A DNA stretch of 64,000 nt from the NCBI GenBank assembly GCA_002811645.1, contig PDIP01000010.1, positions 131,063 through 195,062 of the forward strand, read 5' to 3'. Shown piece by piece: positions 19,415 through 29,279 of the stretch. Position numbers and translations under genes: made by a program. Within the stretch, counting starts at the first letter, position 1. Every line of letters starts with the position of its first letter. This DNA is from Corallochytrium limacisporum (lineage: Eukaryota; Opisthokonta). The notes under the pieces were generated by a model. The model was given only the letters and a program-made list of their open reading frames with translations, did not search any database and was not told where the DNA came from.

Positions 19415-20193
19415 CGTGTATAAGCCTTGGGATCTACACGGATCAAGATCCCTGTCCCATTTGCCTTCTTCAATCAAGCATAGTTACTCCTGATTTCCGT
19501 GAGAACAGAGTTCCGTGTTAGTGTGCCTCAATCAATCCCGAAAAGACGGAGTCATTGCGCCACAAAATACCAGCGGTGAATGCTCCGTCCTTGTTGAACG
19601 AAGTGCACCAACCGAGGATGACTTCCACAAGACAGACAAACAGCCACTCAGCCCTGCCCTGGCACACTCTTTCTATCATCTCTATCGCAGGACCCCATAC
19701 GTGGCGGTAGTGAAAGTGCGGGCCCGGGCAGCCTCCGGTGAAATCAATAAAGCTCTTCGGCAAGAGCCAATCCCGGGCAACAGTTAGTTTCCATAGTCGG
19801 AGTACTGTGCACTGGCCGATGGGCGGGAAACGGGCGCAAGGGAGAAAGTGTTGAGATGGGAGGAGGCCTCTGCTTAGGCCCCCCCTCCGCCGGGTCCTGC
19901 GCGCGGTTTCTTCGCCCTCTGCCTCGAAGCAGTGCGGCACACGCTTCGTGGTGGCTCTTTGGAGGCTGTACTGTTTTGACTTTTAGAGACTATCGCCGGT
20001 GTGTGACCTGCTATAACAAAATTGCGCTTCTGAATACCTTGTCACTCTTACTATAAAGCTCTGTAATCTTTGTAGGGGACACAGCTCGAAGGGAACGAAA
20101 TCGCGTCCACATCATTAATTTGTGAGACACCGGTATGTGAGTGCAAACTGAGAATGTGTCTTAAGACAATATCAGTAGTACATAACGGGCAAA
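19415..20193. promoter_or_regulatory. Divergent intergenic region, golgin / ULP1
   Basis: Head-to-head promoters. A GGGAGGAGG then CCCCCCCTCC block lies at about 19857-19890. A 140-codon minus frame (19518-19940) has no recognisable content. Confidence 0.5.
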
Positions 20194-22158
20194 ATGGCTG
20201 ATGATGAACTTTTGCCCATTGGATCGTCAGGAGGGCCCGTACATCCTGACGATCTTCGATCCGGCGGATCGCTTGCAATACGCAAGCAAAGAAGTGCCTC
20301 TCCCTACAGTGACCGGAGTTTAAGTCACGATGCTGCATCCTCCATTCATGAGGGATACGAGGTCGATGATAGGCCAGTATTGAATGGAGATATTTTTGAC
20401 ACACCCGTTCGTCGCCCTGGTAGCCCTAGTCCCGCGCGTGGCAAGCTCAGGGAGTCATTGCACAGCATTGTAAGCAAAGCAACTCGCGACGATAGTCTGG
20501 AGGAATTGGCTACGGATTACATAGATGACTTTCCGAACAATTACGATGATGAGGAGCAAGAAATTGATGTACAGGAGCCACAAAAACGTGACCTCACTGC
20601 CGCGGAATTGGTGGAAATGCGGCGCGCAAAACACCCGAAACTGGACACCAGTGAGAATGCCGTGCATGACGTGGTAACGCATGCAACACAGACAGAGGGC
20701 TCAATGGCAATTCCTGGACTTAGGGGCTTGAAGGATAGTGCTGCGCAAGGTACATCAAGCGATCTGCCCCAGTTCATGCTTGATGGACCAACTCCCCGGT
20801 CGGCAGGCGTGTCAAGCCCCGAAAAAGTACTATCTCCCGTGGCACAGACAAGTAGTAGGAAAAAGTCAAAGACTGCGTTGCGGTATTTGCCTCGGGGAGC
20901 ACCAATGAACCACATGCGTAGTCGAATGAAGGCCCATTTGGTGAAGAGGAGCAAGAAAGTGTTTACCTCCGCAAGAAATGTGATATCACCCCTGCAAAGG
21001 GTATACATGCGGTTTGCACCTGAACGAATAAGACATCATAAGCAGCGAATGGCACAAGACAAGGCGAACCTGGAGCAATCAGCTGACCCGCGTCAGCAGG
21101 CATACGCGCAGAGAATGGGCAGTGCAATGAAATATCGGTCAGAGCGAGAGAAAGACTCTCATACGGAGGAAACAGCAGCAGGCGCAAATAGCCAAATGCC
21201 GCATGTCTATTCCCCGTATGATTCCAAGTCGCGGTCAAGGGTAGTCCCCGGGGCCACTTTGCATTCACCAGGACGACTCTACGATTCTCCATTCGCTAGG
21301 ATGGAACGGGGTCTTGCGAAGATGAAGGGTATTGAGGCTCGCCATGAGAGTCCCATCCGAGCGTACAGAAATCAGATTGCAGAATTCCGCAAGGAGCTAA
21401 TGGAACAGGCGGAAACACTAGTGACCCCTGATGATGACCCTAGAGCTTTGCTACGCTTCATTGATGAGGACGCCGGTGCGTTAGAATTTGTGGAAGACCT
21501 GTTGGATCCAACAGTCGGAAATGAAAGTGATGAATTACGGCGAAACGTCCAGAGACGGGACGTCAGGAAACTCAATGATGGTATCTGGTTGAATGATACA
21601 ATAATCAATGAATTCTGCGCCCTGATTAGCAAACGTGAAACAGCTGTGAAGACATACGCGTGGAATTCTTTCTTCTACACATCGGCATCATCGGATCTTT
21701 CCAAGGTCAGAAGGTGGGCCAAGAAGCGTCAATTGAATGTCTTCGATCTTGACTCCATGCTTGTCCCGATAAACGTTGGCAACAATCACTGGGCCATCGC
21801 CGTCTGCAACTTTAAGAACCAGCGCTTCGAATACTATGACTCTCTGTACAATCCCAGCCAGGCTGAAACTGCTACAGAGTACTTTGACATCATCAGGGGA
21901 TACCTAGCACAAGAATGGAAATTTCGGAACCCTGACGAGGAGATGCCCTTTGATCCTGACGATTTTGAAGAGTATATTCCTTCGGAGGTACCTCAGCAAC
22001 ACAATGGGTGCGACTGTGGCGTCTTCATGTTGTGCTTTGCCGATTTTGTGGCTCAGGGGATCCAAAGCTTTACTTTCGATCAATCACATATGCCCAGCGT
22101 GAGGAAGCGTCTAGTTTGGGAAGTCGCAAAAGGTGAGCTGTACCAGCCAAAAGACTAA
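20194..22158 (+). CDS. SUMO-specific protease (ULP1/SENP, C48 peptidase)
   Basis: 654 residues. The enzyme cuts SUMO precursors and removes SUMO from proteins, usually at the nuclear envelope. The first 400 residues are Ser/Arg-rich and disordered with basic patches such as KKSKTALRYLPRGAP and KRSKKVF that may serve nuclear targeting. The catalytic domain spans about 450-650. DGIWLNDTIINEF is the typical substrate-binding strand, NNHWAIAV supplies His532, YYDSL Asp549, and QHNGCDCGVF supplies the oxyanion Gln602 and nucleophile Cys608. The triad is complete. Layout (long N-terminus, C-terminal protease) is closest to yeast Ulp1 and SENP1/2. The stop is 170 bp from that of the convergent WS/DGAT gene. 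Confidence 0.95.
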   Translation: MADDELLPIGSSGGPVHPDDLRSGGSLAIRKQRSASPYSDRSLSHDAASSIHEGYEVDDRPVLNGDIFDTPVRRPGSPSPARGKLRESLHSIVSKATRDDSLEELATDYIDDFPNNYDDEEQEIDVQEPQKRDLTAAELVEMRRAKHPKLDTSENAVHDVVTHATQTEGSMAIPGLRGLKDSAAQGTSSDLPQFMLDGPTPRSAGVSSPEKVLSPVAQTSSRKKSKTALRYLPRGAPMNHMRSRMKAHLVKRSKKVFTSARNVISPLQRVYMRFAPERIRHHKQRMAQDKANLEQSADPRQQAYAQRMGSAMKYRSEREKDSHTEETAAGANSQMPHVYSPYDSKSRSRVVPGATLHSPGRLYDSPFARMERGLAKMKGIEARHESPIRAYRNQIAEFRKELMEQAETLVTPDDDPRALLRFIDEDAGALEFVEDLLDPTVGNESDELRRNVQRRDVRKLNDGIWLNDTIINEFCALISKRETAVKTYAWNSFFYTSASSDLSKVRRWAKKRQLNVFDLDSMLVPINVGNNHWAIAVCNFKNQRFEYYDSLYNPSQAETATEYFDIIRGYLAQEWKFRNPDEEMPFDPDDFEEYIPSEVPQQHNGCDCGVFMLCFADFVAQGIQSFTFDQSHMPSVRKRLVWEVAKGELYQPKD

Positions 22159-22328
22159 ATGTACATTCCAGCAGGCAATAACGAATTGCGAACCAGCAAA
22201 AGTAGCAGAAATGGTGTTATAAGCAGGGAAGTGGCGGCAGCTTTCAGTCCTCAATCAATTCATGCGCTATTCTTTAATGTAGATGTCTATTGCTTTGACT
22301 AGTGCTTCTTTTTGTGTTTCCTTTACGA

Positions 22329-23762
22329 TTACTTGCCACCGACGGCCTCCGCCTTGGACCCAGCAACGGCCTTGACACTAGCACTGCCTTTTGCTCCAAC
22401 CTCGCGCTCGTACAGAGCCTCAAAGTTCGTCTTGTAGGTGTTCATCACGTCCTGGGGATCAATGCCAAGAGAATCGTCAACGTTCATGCCGCAGACCGCA
22501 GTACCGTTGTAGGTGTAGATGGAGACACCCATTGCCAGGGAATTGATCAGAGGAGGGAAAAACATGAGCTGCTTCAACTCGCGGCCATCAATATGGGCGG
22601 TCTTCTGAGGACCAGGCACATTGGTGAAGTTTGAGGTGGTCTTGCGCACAATGTCAGCCTGAACCCAGTCGCGGACAGCGTGCGGGAGCATTCGAGCGAG
22701 ACCGAGGGCCATGGCGTATGAGAGGGGGATTTCGGCTGTGCTCTTCATCTCGTCGAAGACAGCCTTGCAAGCCTTAAGGGTGTCGTCAGTGCTGCCACAA
22801 TTCAAGGGCATTTCGACAATGATGGTTGCGAACTGATTATTCAGAGCGGGGTCCTTCTTCATGTCGCGCATGGACACGGGCACCAACAGTTTCATGGACG
22901 TCTGATCGTCATCGACGTATTGACTAATAGACTGGGACAGAATGGCAAAGAGCACATCGTTAACAGAGTATCCCAGACTCTTACCAACAGCCTTGATCTC
23001 AGCGAGATCAATCGTTGGGCTGACACCGACACGCTTGCGGCCAGTGATTGGCCGCTGACCATGCAGATTACTATGGTCGGCAGAACACCCAAGCTTGCGG
23101 ACGTACTCGGAAAGACCTCGAGCGAGGGGGTATGCGATCATCTTCACAGCCTCGAATACGCCGGAAGGCTGAGCCCGGTGCTTAAACTTACCCAGGTCAA
23201 TCATTGGAACATCCTCGTCCAGCATATCGTGGGTCATCTTCACCAGACCGAGACCATCAGAGATGACGTGATGAATGCGGAAGAAGCAAGCAGAGTGAGT
23301 CTCATTGAAGTTATTGATAACGTGCAGCTGCCACAGGGGTTTGTCCATTGGCAGAGGCTTTGCAATCTGCTCTTCCATGTAGTCTTTGAACTCCTCCATA
23401 GATGTGATGCCATCGACGTTAAAAAAGTGGTCCCATAGATCAAAATCTTCCGCTTGCTTCCAATAAGGAGTGGCCCCCCGATAGACAATCTTCTTCTGCA
23501 GGCGCTCGTTGCCGGGACGAGTCAGGAGGCGTTCCTTGAGGAAATGTTCCAATATCTTCACATCCTTAATCTTGGGTTCTACCAGGTAATATGAGTTGAT
23601 AATGAAATAGTTCTTGCAGTCAAGGTCCTCAGCCAGCATAGCCACGTCCATGGGGTTTAGCGGCTCCAGATCCGGCTCGATGTATTGCATGAGGTACTCA
23701 TTCTTAATGTGGCGGGCCACCGTGGCACCAGCATTATAAACTCCTTCCAGAGCGTATGACAT
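22329..23762 (-). CDS. Wax ester synthase/diacylglycerol acyltransferase-like enzyme (WS/DGAT)
   Basis: 477 residues. WS/DGAT enzymes move an acyl group from acyl-CoA to a fatty alcohol or diacylglycerol, making wax esters or triacylglycerol for storage. The active-site motif HHVISDG is at 164-170, within FFRIHHVISDGLGL. Further family signs are PLPMDKPLWQLHVI near 137-149, GYSVNDVLFAILSQ near 265-278, LVPVSMR near 295 and the C-terminal-domain NVPGPQ near 395. No strong membrane segment is evident, although a hydrophobic stretch near 420-435 (MFFPPLINSLAMGVSIYTY) may contact lipid. The family is common in actinobacteria and plants and patchy in protists. Codons are biased, suggesting good expression. 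An ATTAAA-like signal follows on the minus strand. Confidence 0.9.
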   Translation of the reverse strand: MSYALEGVYNAGATVARHIKNEYLMQYIEPDLEPLNPMDVAMLAEDLDCKNYFIINSYYLVEPKIKDVKILEHFLKERLLTRPGNERLQKKIVYRGATPYWKQAEDFDLWDHFFNVDGITSMEEFKDYMEEQIAKPLPMDKPLWQLHVINNFNETHSACFFRIHHVISDGLGLVKMTHDMLDEDVPMIDLGKFKHRAQPSGVFEAVKMIAYPLARGLSEYVRKLGCSADHSNLHGQRPITGRKRVGVSPTIDLAEIKAVGKSLGYSVNDVLFAILSQSISQYVDDDQTSMKLLVPVSMRDMKKDPALNNQFATIIVEMPLNCGSTDDTLKACKAVFDEMKSTAEIPLSYAMALGLARMLPHAVRDWVQADIVRKTTSNFTNVPGPQKTAHIDGRELKQLMFFPPLINSLAMGVSIYTYNGTAVCGMNVDDSLGIDPQDVMNTYKTNFEALYEREVGAKGSASVKAVAGSKAEAVGGK

Positions 23763-24960
23763 TTTGCCTGTTTAATTTGTGTATCTCCGAACTAAGTTGT
23801 TTTGCCTAAATTTTGAACCGTTTTACACCTGCCTTACCAACGAGCACGATGCCCTGGATCTCGCTCCCTGAAATACCGGATCGCTGTTTGCTGCAAGTTT
23901 ACTCACGTCCTTCAATTTTAAACTGTAGAAAAACAGCACCAAGACATTCATTGCAGGCATAGGTCAGTCATCAACACCAACACCAACAATTCGTGATGTA
24001 TGAAAGGATTGAAGTGTGTGGAAGAGATCTCTTCGACGAATATCTCTTTCCCCCCTTCCATCCCCCCCAATTCCATCCGTCAACTCTTCCGTCGATTGAC
24101 CATTTCCTCTATTTCTCCCTCACGAAGCCCTGTATTCACTACGCAACTTGCACACTTAGGTTTTTCGCAACCCTATCCGCGGTGCTGTTCCTACCTCCCG
24201 GTAAGGTTCGCCATATCGTGCAAGGACCCCTGCCACAGGTCGTGGGGTTGGCGGCCATGAGCCAGCCACTTTAATCGTAACTTGCACCACTCGCGCTCCT
24301 TCTACGTCGCTGATTTGCCGGTGTGCCTGTCATGCTCAGCCTCCTCCCATCCACACCCGTCCACACCTTCTCTTTCTTTGGTCATATATTTTGAACCCAT
24401 TCATTTCGCGTCCATCCACCTCGAGGCTACAATTTTGTATAATCACTGAACCATTTTCAGAGTCCTCTTGCGGTGGCGTCACTTTCACCCGAACCCGCAG
24501 GATAGAGGAAGGTCGAGCGGAAGGAGGGGGTCCAGTAGCCTTGGGGTTTCAGTACTGAATTGACCGTCCTTTCTTTCCGTCGGAGAGCACGGAGCAGGAG
24601 ATAGAGGAAAAAGCCCCCTCCCGTCCCCGCGGCCCTCCTCCCCTAGCCCGGCATCACGCCCCTCCCTGCTCAGTAGCTACTCCTTTACTCTCTTGGAAGG
24701 GGGCGAGAACGAGGAAGGCGAGAAACTTTTTTTTCTTGAAGATATTTTTTTTGGGGGGGTTGGGGAAGGGTCTTGGGGCCGCCCGGGGACTGGGTGAGCA
24801 ACGTGAGAGGAAAATAATTGAAGGCAGAGGGGAGGTGGAAGGAAAGAATGGGCCGCAGCCCCACTATGGAATCTGCGCTCGACGCAAAAGTGACATGCGC
24901 AAGCCCAGTCCCTCTAGCCTACGAAGTATATGGTCCTGCAAAACCTTCTATATATATACA

Positions 24961-25018
24961 CCGCACCACGCACACGCACACACACGTATACACCCACCCA
25001 CACACGTATACACACAAT
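24961..25018. repeat. CA-rich microsatellite
   Basis: Interrupted (CA)n with GTATACAC insertions. Confidence 0.75.
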
Positions 25019-25458
25019 AGAAGAAACCCCAAAGGCAGGCACACCTCGGCAAAAGGTTTCTCTAAACTGCGCACGGTTTGTGTTGCGTTCTTGGGCCCCT
25101 ACCGATCCAGGTTTTCTGGGCTCTTTCGTGATTTTCCTAGCCCTGTTTTGTCATTGTGTCAGTATTGAATCACTCCTATCTCAGCCAAAAACTGCACGTC
25201 TGGACACCCATAAGGTTTGAATCGGGAAGTATGTGTTGAGATACTGGTGAAAGACGGGAACGGGGACAGATTTTGCAAGGGGATAAATAGGAAGATTTAC
25301 ACGGAGCAGCCACTCAAGCTCTGGAAGGGAAAAAACCAATTGCGTACGAGATATCCTGCGCATGACCTTGGGATAAGAGCACGGCTTCAATCCCCATAGA
25401 GAGTCAATGTAACCGTCAACACAACTAGCCCGTTCGGGGATGCGAACGTGGGCGAGAT

Positions 25459-25460
<2 letters not shown>

Positions 25461-25514
<54 letters not shown>
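25461..25514. repeat. (AG)27 microsatellite
   Basis: Twenty-seven uninterrupted AG units, about 120 bases past the stop codon of the F-box/SUKH gene. Confidence 0.95.
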
Positions 25515-25518
<4 letters not shown>

Positions 25519-25636
25519 TGCTCCAAGTGAGTTCTCCAGATACTGACCCCGTAATTATTTTGAATTGCACAGGGCAGCCATTCCGGTCGGGGGCTACTAC
25601 TATTCCTATTACTAAGTGTATTGGACTTGATTCAGC

Positions 25637-26398
25637 TCAGGTCATGAGGAGGTACTGGGTAAAGGAATCCGCCTGCTTCACCTTTGCCCATGAACCGAGC
25701 AAGACAATCTCACCGACAACTAGATCCGCTGCTAGGAAATAGCGGCCAGTGGGCTGCGTAAGCGGCAGATATGGTCCCTTTTCGACTGCGTACGTGTTGC
25801 CAGCCAGTTCCTTGTGTGCCTGCACGGCCTCCTCCAACGACAGTAGGCGTCCAGCTCCACCAAAGAGATCCGGAACGCCAGGTTGCAGAATCTGGCCATC
25901 ACAGATACCGTAAAATGTAACCAGTTCCAAGGGAAGCGCATGTCCAAGCTCGCTCTCCAGACGACGGATGGTCTTCAAGGGTATGCCGAATGCCAGCGAC
26001 AGATTCGTCGCCGTGGCCCCGGAGTGAAATTTTAGGAAGTCCGCCCAAGCCTGCTTGAACTCGAAACTCTTTCTCTTGGAGTCAAGGTATAGCTTCCGAG
26101 CTATAACTATTTCATGACCCGCAGCAGGGTACCACAAATGCTTCTTTGCTAGAGATGACCACAAATGGTTGTCATTCGCCAATGCCCGCAATCTCCTGCA
26201 TGTATGAGACATCGCTATGAGCTCTGGTTCTTCCAAGTAGCGAAAAATGATTTTGACGACATCATCATTGAGGTCTAACAGAAGTTTACGGCCCAAGTGA
26301 AGCAAAGGTGCCTGCACCTCTGTGCTGATCAGATGGCCGTCTTTATCTGTAACGAAAATCCGCATGACTTCCTCACTTGCGCCCAGCGTCAGAACCAT
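25637..26398 (-). CDS. F-box protein with SUKH (SMI1/KNR4) domain
   Basis: 253 residues from the ATG at 26398, or 242 from the next ATG at 26365. An F-box covers about residues 38-90: LNDDVVKIIFRYLEEPELI then RRLRALANDNHLWSSL. It would bind Skp1 in an SCF ubiquitin ligase. The rest has the SUKH layout: a helix ending ESELGHALPLELVTFYGICDGQ, then GAGRLLSLEEA and a strand-rich C-terminus with YFLAADLVVGEIVLL. This pairing resembles FBXO3, but the ApaG domain found there is absent and the protein ends soon after the SUKH fold. The longer start overlaps the upstream gene by 26 bases. The shorter leaves a 7-base gap. Either spacing is extraordinary for separate eukaryotic genes. Confidence 0.82.
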   Translation of the reverse strand: MVLTLGASEEVMRIFVTDKDGHLISTEVQAPLLHLGRKLLLDLNDDVVKIIFRYLEEPELIAMSHTCRRLRALANDNHLWSSLAKKHLWYPAAGHEIVIARKLYLDSKRKSFEFKQAWADFLKFHSGATATNLSLAFGIPLKTIRRLESELGHALPLELVTFYGICDGQILQPGVPDLFGGAGRLLSLEEAVQAHKELAGNTYAVEKGPYLPLTQPTGRYFLAADLVVGEIVLLGSWAKVKQADSFTQYLLMT

Positions 26399-26981
26399 CC
26401 GCGGAGTCCGCTGACTGTGTTTCTTGAGTATTGATACTAAAGAGACCCAGTCTAGACAAAAGAGACTTGTCTGTCGAAGGTTGAGTCTCCAGCTGTTCTT
26501 TGATTGCTGGAATCTCTTCCGGTTTTTGGTTCAAGATTCGTTCTGTAATGCTTCTGGACTTGGCTTCTGCTGCCCTGTTGGCCGGATCTGCCTTGATCTC
26601 ACGCACAGTGGCACTTTCAGTTTCTGCTTTGTTCTCGTTTTCCTTTGTTCCCTTCAATTCTGTACGAAGTACCGCTACCTGACTTTTGAGGTCCTGAACC
26701 TGTTCAGCCAATGACTGTTCGTTGGCTTTGTGCCCGGACTGCTCTGCCTGCAGTGCTCCATGCAATGACTCGTTGGTGATTCTTAGTCTTCTGTACTCGC
26801 GATACTCTTTAGCCAACTCAACCACCTCGGCTTCCCGCGCAACACTGTCTTTCCGGTTGGCTAACCAGATGGCCAACAAGACGACCGGAGTAAATGCAAT
26901 GGCACCGTGGTAAATGAGGAAACCACGCTTGAGTTTTGTCCCCTCCGGTCTTGTTTTGAAGAGATGACTGAGTTCTTCCAT
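26373..26981 (-). CDS. Membrane-anchored coiled-coil protein, unrecognised
   Basis: 202 residues from an ATG. One hydrophobic segment (about residues 20-41: FLIYHGAIAFTPVVLLAIWLAN) follows a short basic N-terminus, so the protein is probably a single-pass membrane protein. The next 80 residues form a charged helix with coiled-coil character (about 45-125). The tail is Ala/Glu/Ser-rich. I recognise no family. Short N-terminal anchors with coiled coils are common among mitochondrial and ER proteins, but no location can be assigned. Its last codons overlap the first codons of the F-box gene in another frame. A GTGAGG just before the stop could be a splice donor, offering a different C-terminus. 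Confidence 0.6.
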   Translation of the reverse strand: MEELSHLFKTRPEGTKLKRGFLIYHGAIAFTPVVLLAIWLANRKDSVAREAEVVELAKEYREYRRLRITNESLHGALQAEQSGHKANEQSLAEQVQDLKSQVAVLRTELKGTKENENKAETESATVREIKADPANRAAEAKSRSITERILNQKPEEIPAIKEQLETQPSTDKSLLSRLGLFSINTQETQSADSADGSDAGRK

Positions 26982-27509
26982 GGCTCAGTCCATGATTACA
27001 AGTGTAATACTAAAGCGGTCTCCTTCGGGCAGTTTGTCTGTTGGTATCGAAGGTCACATATTCACAAATAGCTTGGATGCTGTCTTTTTCCGGGTACCGC
27101 ATACTCCCTCCCTACCGCGCGGGACGGGTTGAATGCGGCGGGTGGGGCGGTACCGGTACCGATCTTCTGTCAGTTTTCAGGTTTCTAGAATGCATAAGCC
27201 ACTGTATTCGGTCGTCTTGTGATGTGATAGTTACGATGATGATGATTATGATGATGATATTGTGATCCTATTGTAGTACGGCTGCCTGTGTGAAATATTG
27301 ATGATCTTTCGTGATGATCATGGTATCAATAGAACCATTGTCTGTTAGTGGACCATTCTCTTGGATGTGTAGAAAAGCCATAGCCATCACGGTCATTATA
27401 CCTGGTGTTTTTTACTCTCTGATTCATAGCAAAGCATATTCAAAGAGCCTTTGGCCCAGGATGGTTCGATATGAACAAGTTTTACAATACCTACCTTTGA
27501 TGCGAAAAG
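26982..27509. promoter_or_regulatory. Intergenic: promoter side of coiled-coil protein gene, 3' flank of ALKBH1
   Basis: A CTCCCTCCCTACC tract lies at about 27105. A short GAT repeat (27235-27260) follows. No gene seen. Confidence 0.45.
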
Positions 27510-28547
27510 TCAATGTACCTGACGAACGTTAATGTTTAGCCGTGTGTTCCGAAAGATATCCCGAACGGATTCAGGCTCGAGCATACCAAACACTGGATCC
27601 TCCTCGTCTCTGTGGTCCAATATCACAGGGACTCCATGGTAAGCCAGACGTCTGTCTTTTTGCATGACGACGACATCCCCGCTTTGGAGCAGCAGTTGTG
27701 CAGGCTCATCGTCTAATGACGAGGTGCCGATCAAAAAGACAGCTGACAATCCCAAGCTGATACTGAATAGTGGAGCCTCCTTGTTCACCTCGGCCACATC
27801 TTGGTGGGCAGAGAGAGTGTCACCAATCTTGTAGTAGTTGATGATACCTGCCTCTGGCTTATATTTATCGCCACAGCCCAGAACCCTGGCCATGTGACGA
27901 CACACATCCACCAGTGTTGATGGGATAGCAGGTGCTGGAGTGCCCTTTGCTGGATAAACGTACTCCTTGCTGGTCCAATCATATTGATAGCCAATGGTGA
28001 ACCATCGCAGCCGTTTCATGATGGGAGACGATACCAAAGTCTTTGTTCCTTGTTTAGATATTAAGTTTTGCCTGCAAGACAGTAAATCAGCGATGGCTAC
28101 AGTTTTGTCGCGCACATATTCAGCATCCAGGTTGCAGTTCAGCTCCGGCCCACGGATGTACTCATCCAGGGACCGGCTAAAGAGCTCAGCTTGACCTTCA
28201 GCAGTGAATACATTCCGCAACACAAAACAATTACCAGCGTCAACTACCCGCACGTTCCAAGATTCGACTGGATGAAACCATGTCACTACGGTTTGCGGAG
28301 CATCCTCTGCAATGAGATCTGCGGCGTGGCCTTTGGTATCGCTGTCAAATATAATGGCGTGTGCTTCTTCTCGGTCCATTTGAGCCTCCTCGTCACCAAT
28401 TTTTGGTTTTTTCTTTAAACCTCGTAAAACTGAACCAGCGGCCCTGATTCTCTTGAACTTCAGCATGAATGCTGTCTTAGACCTCAGCGTTTGTTCACGA
28501 GAGTCTGCCTGCGACTGCACATAGGCAGCACAGGCCGTTTCGGTCAT
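27510..28547 (-). CDS. ALKBH1: ALKBH1-like 2-oxoglutarate/Fe(II) dioxygenase
   Basis: 345 residues from the ATG at 28547; the frame extends 13 codons to a TTG that is unlikely to be used. ALKBH1 proteins oxidise methylated bases, with tRNA m1A and mitochondrial tRNA-Met wobble modification among known substrates. The double-stranded beta-helix is intact. YQYDWTSKEYVYP is the family lid, NYYKIGDTLSAHQD gives iron ligands His248 and Asp250, YHGVP gives His304, and the end reads RLNINVRQV with 2-oxoglutarate-binding Arg336 and Arg342. The middle ISLGLSAVFLIG is also typical. The N-terminal 80 residues are basic and could direct it to nucleus or mitochondria. The spacing and the ending NINVRQ favour ALKBH1 over other AlkB homologues. 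Confidence 0.93.
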   Translation of the reverse strand: MTETACAAYVQSQADSREQTLRSKTAFMLKFKRIRAAGSVLRGLKKKPKIGDEEAQMDREEAHAIIFDSDTKGHAADLIAEDAPQTVVTWFHPVESWNVRVVDAGNCFVLRNVFTAEGQAELFSRSLDEYIRGPELNCNLDAEYVRDKTVAIADLLSCRQNLISKQGTKTLVSSPIMKRLRWFTIGYQYDWTSKEYVYPAKGTPAPAIPSTLVDVCRHMARVLGCGDKYKPEAGIINYYKIGDTLSAHQDVAEVNKEAPLFSISLGLSAVFLIGTSSLDDEPAQLLLQSGDVVVMQKDRRLAYHGVPVILDHRDEEDPVFGMLEPESVRDIFRNTRLNINVRQVH

Positions 28548-29279
28548 GATCCAATAGACATTCTGCTCCAATATTAGCTGGGGCAACTTATATTGCTTCG
28601 CTCCCTCTGTGCCAGGGACTCCTGCACCTGAACTACCCTATCTGTCCGGTCCGTGCTGATTTGAGACCCACCACGGAGTCCGTCCAATCTCCTGCTGGGC
28701 TATACCTTCTGAACTGGCCCCTCCCTCTTAAGCGGCGTACACAGACATTGATGGCTACTGGGTTCGGCGTCTCCCAAACACACACAGACACCTCTTGGCC
28801 CATGTGAGTTTGAAGGGAGCGGGGGGCTGCGGTTGTGGAGTTCTGACCGTACCGACCTTAAAGGAGACCAGGTACGTGGTATCATGAAGCCATCACCAGG
28901 AGGGGGGGGTCCTTTCCTTCGAGAATTTACCGAACTGTTCAGACGGTCAGGTCCATGTCCTGGAACCTCAGAACTGATAGGGCATCGACTTCTCGACGCT
29001 TTTGACCCAGTAGCTGTGGCTGAGACCCACTGGTGACCGCTAACGAAGGTTTCTATAGATCTGGCTACTTGAGAATACAACACTGGCTCACTGTTGCAGT
29101 AGAAGTGTAAATTTAAACCAGTGAATTAAACATATAGGGGGTTTGCTTGCAGGGTATGAAGCAAATACTCAAAACAGACATGACACCTTACGGGTTAAAA
29201 AAGGGAAGGAAATAAAGGAGTGAAATAGATCAAGCTCTCCTAAGCAACACTACACAAACTTAGTCTAAAGAACCACAAA
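28548..29279. promoter_or_regulatory. Divergent intergenic region, ALKBH1 / MIPEP
   Basis: Head-to-head promoters with CCCCTCCCTC (about 28721-28730) and G-rich tracts (28817-28827, 28900-28910). 29100-29279, next to MIPEP, is A-rich. Nothing else seen. Confidence 0.45.

Larger units (their letters stand above)
23763..25636. other. Intergenic, 1.9 kb, repeat-rich
   Basis: Promoter side of the WS/DGAT gene and 3' flank of the F-box gene. It holds C/T-rich and G-rich blocks (24045-24070, 24510-24720, 24750-24790), a CA-rich tract (24961-25018) and an (AG)27 repeat. Frames of 85-130 codons here are low-complexity and not called. No RNA gene was found. Confidence 0.5.
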
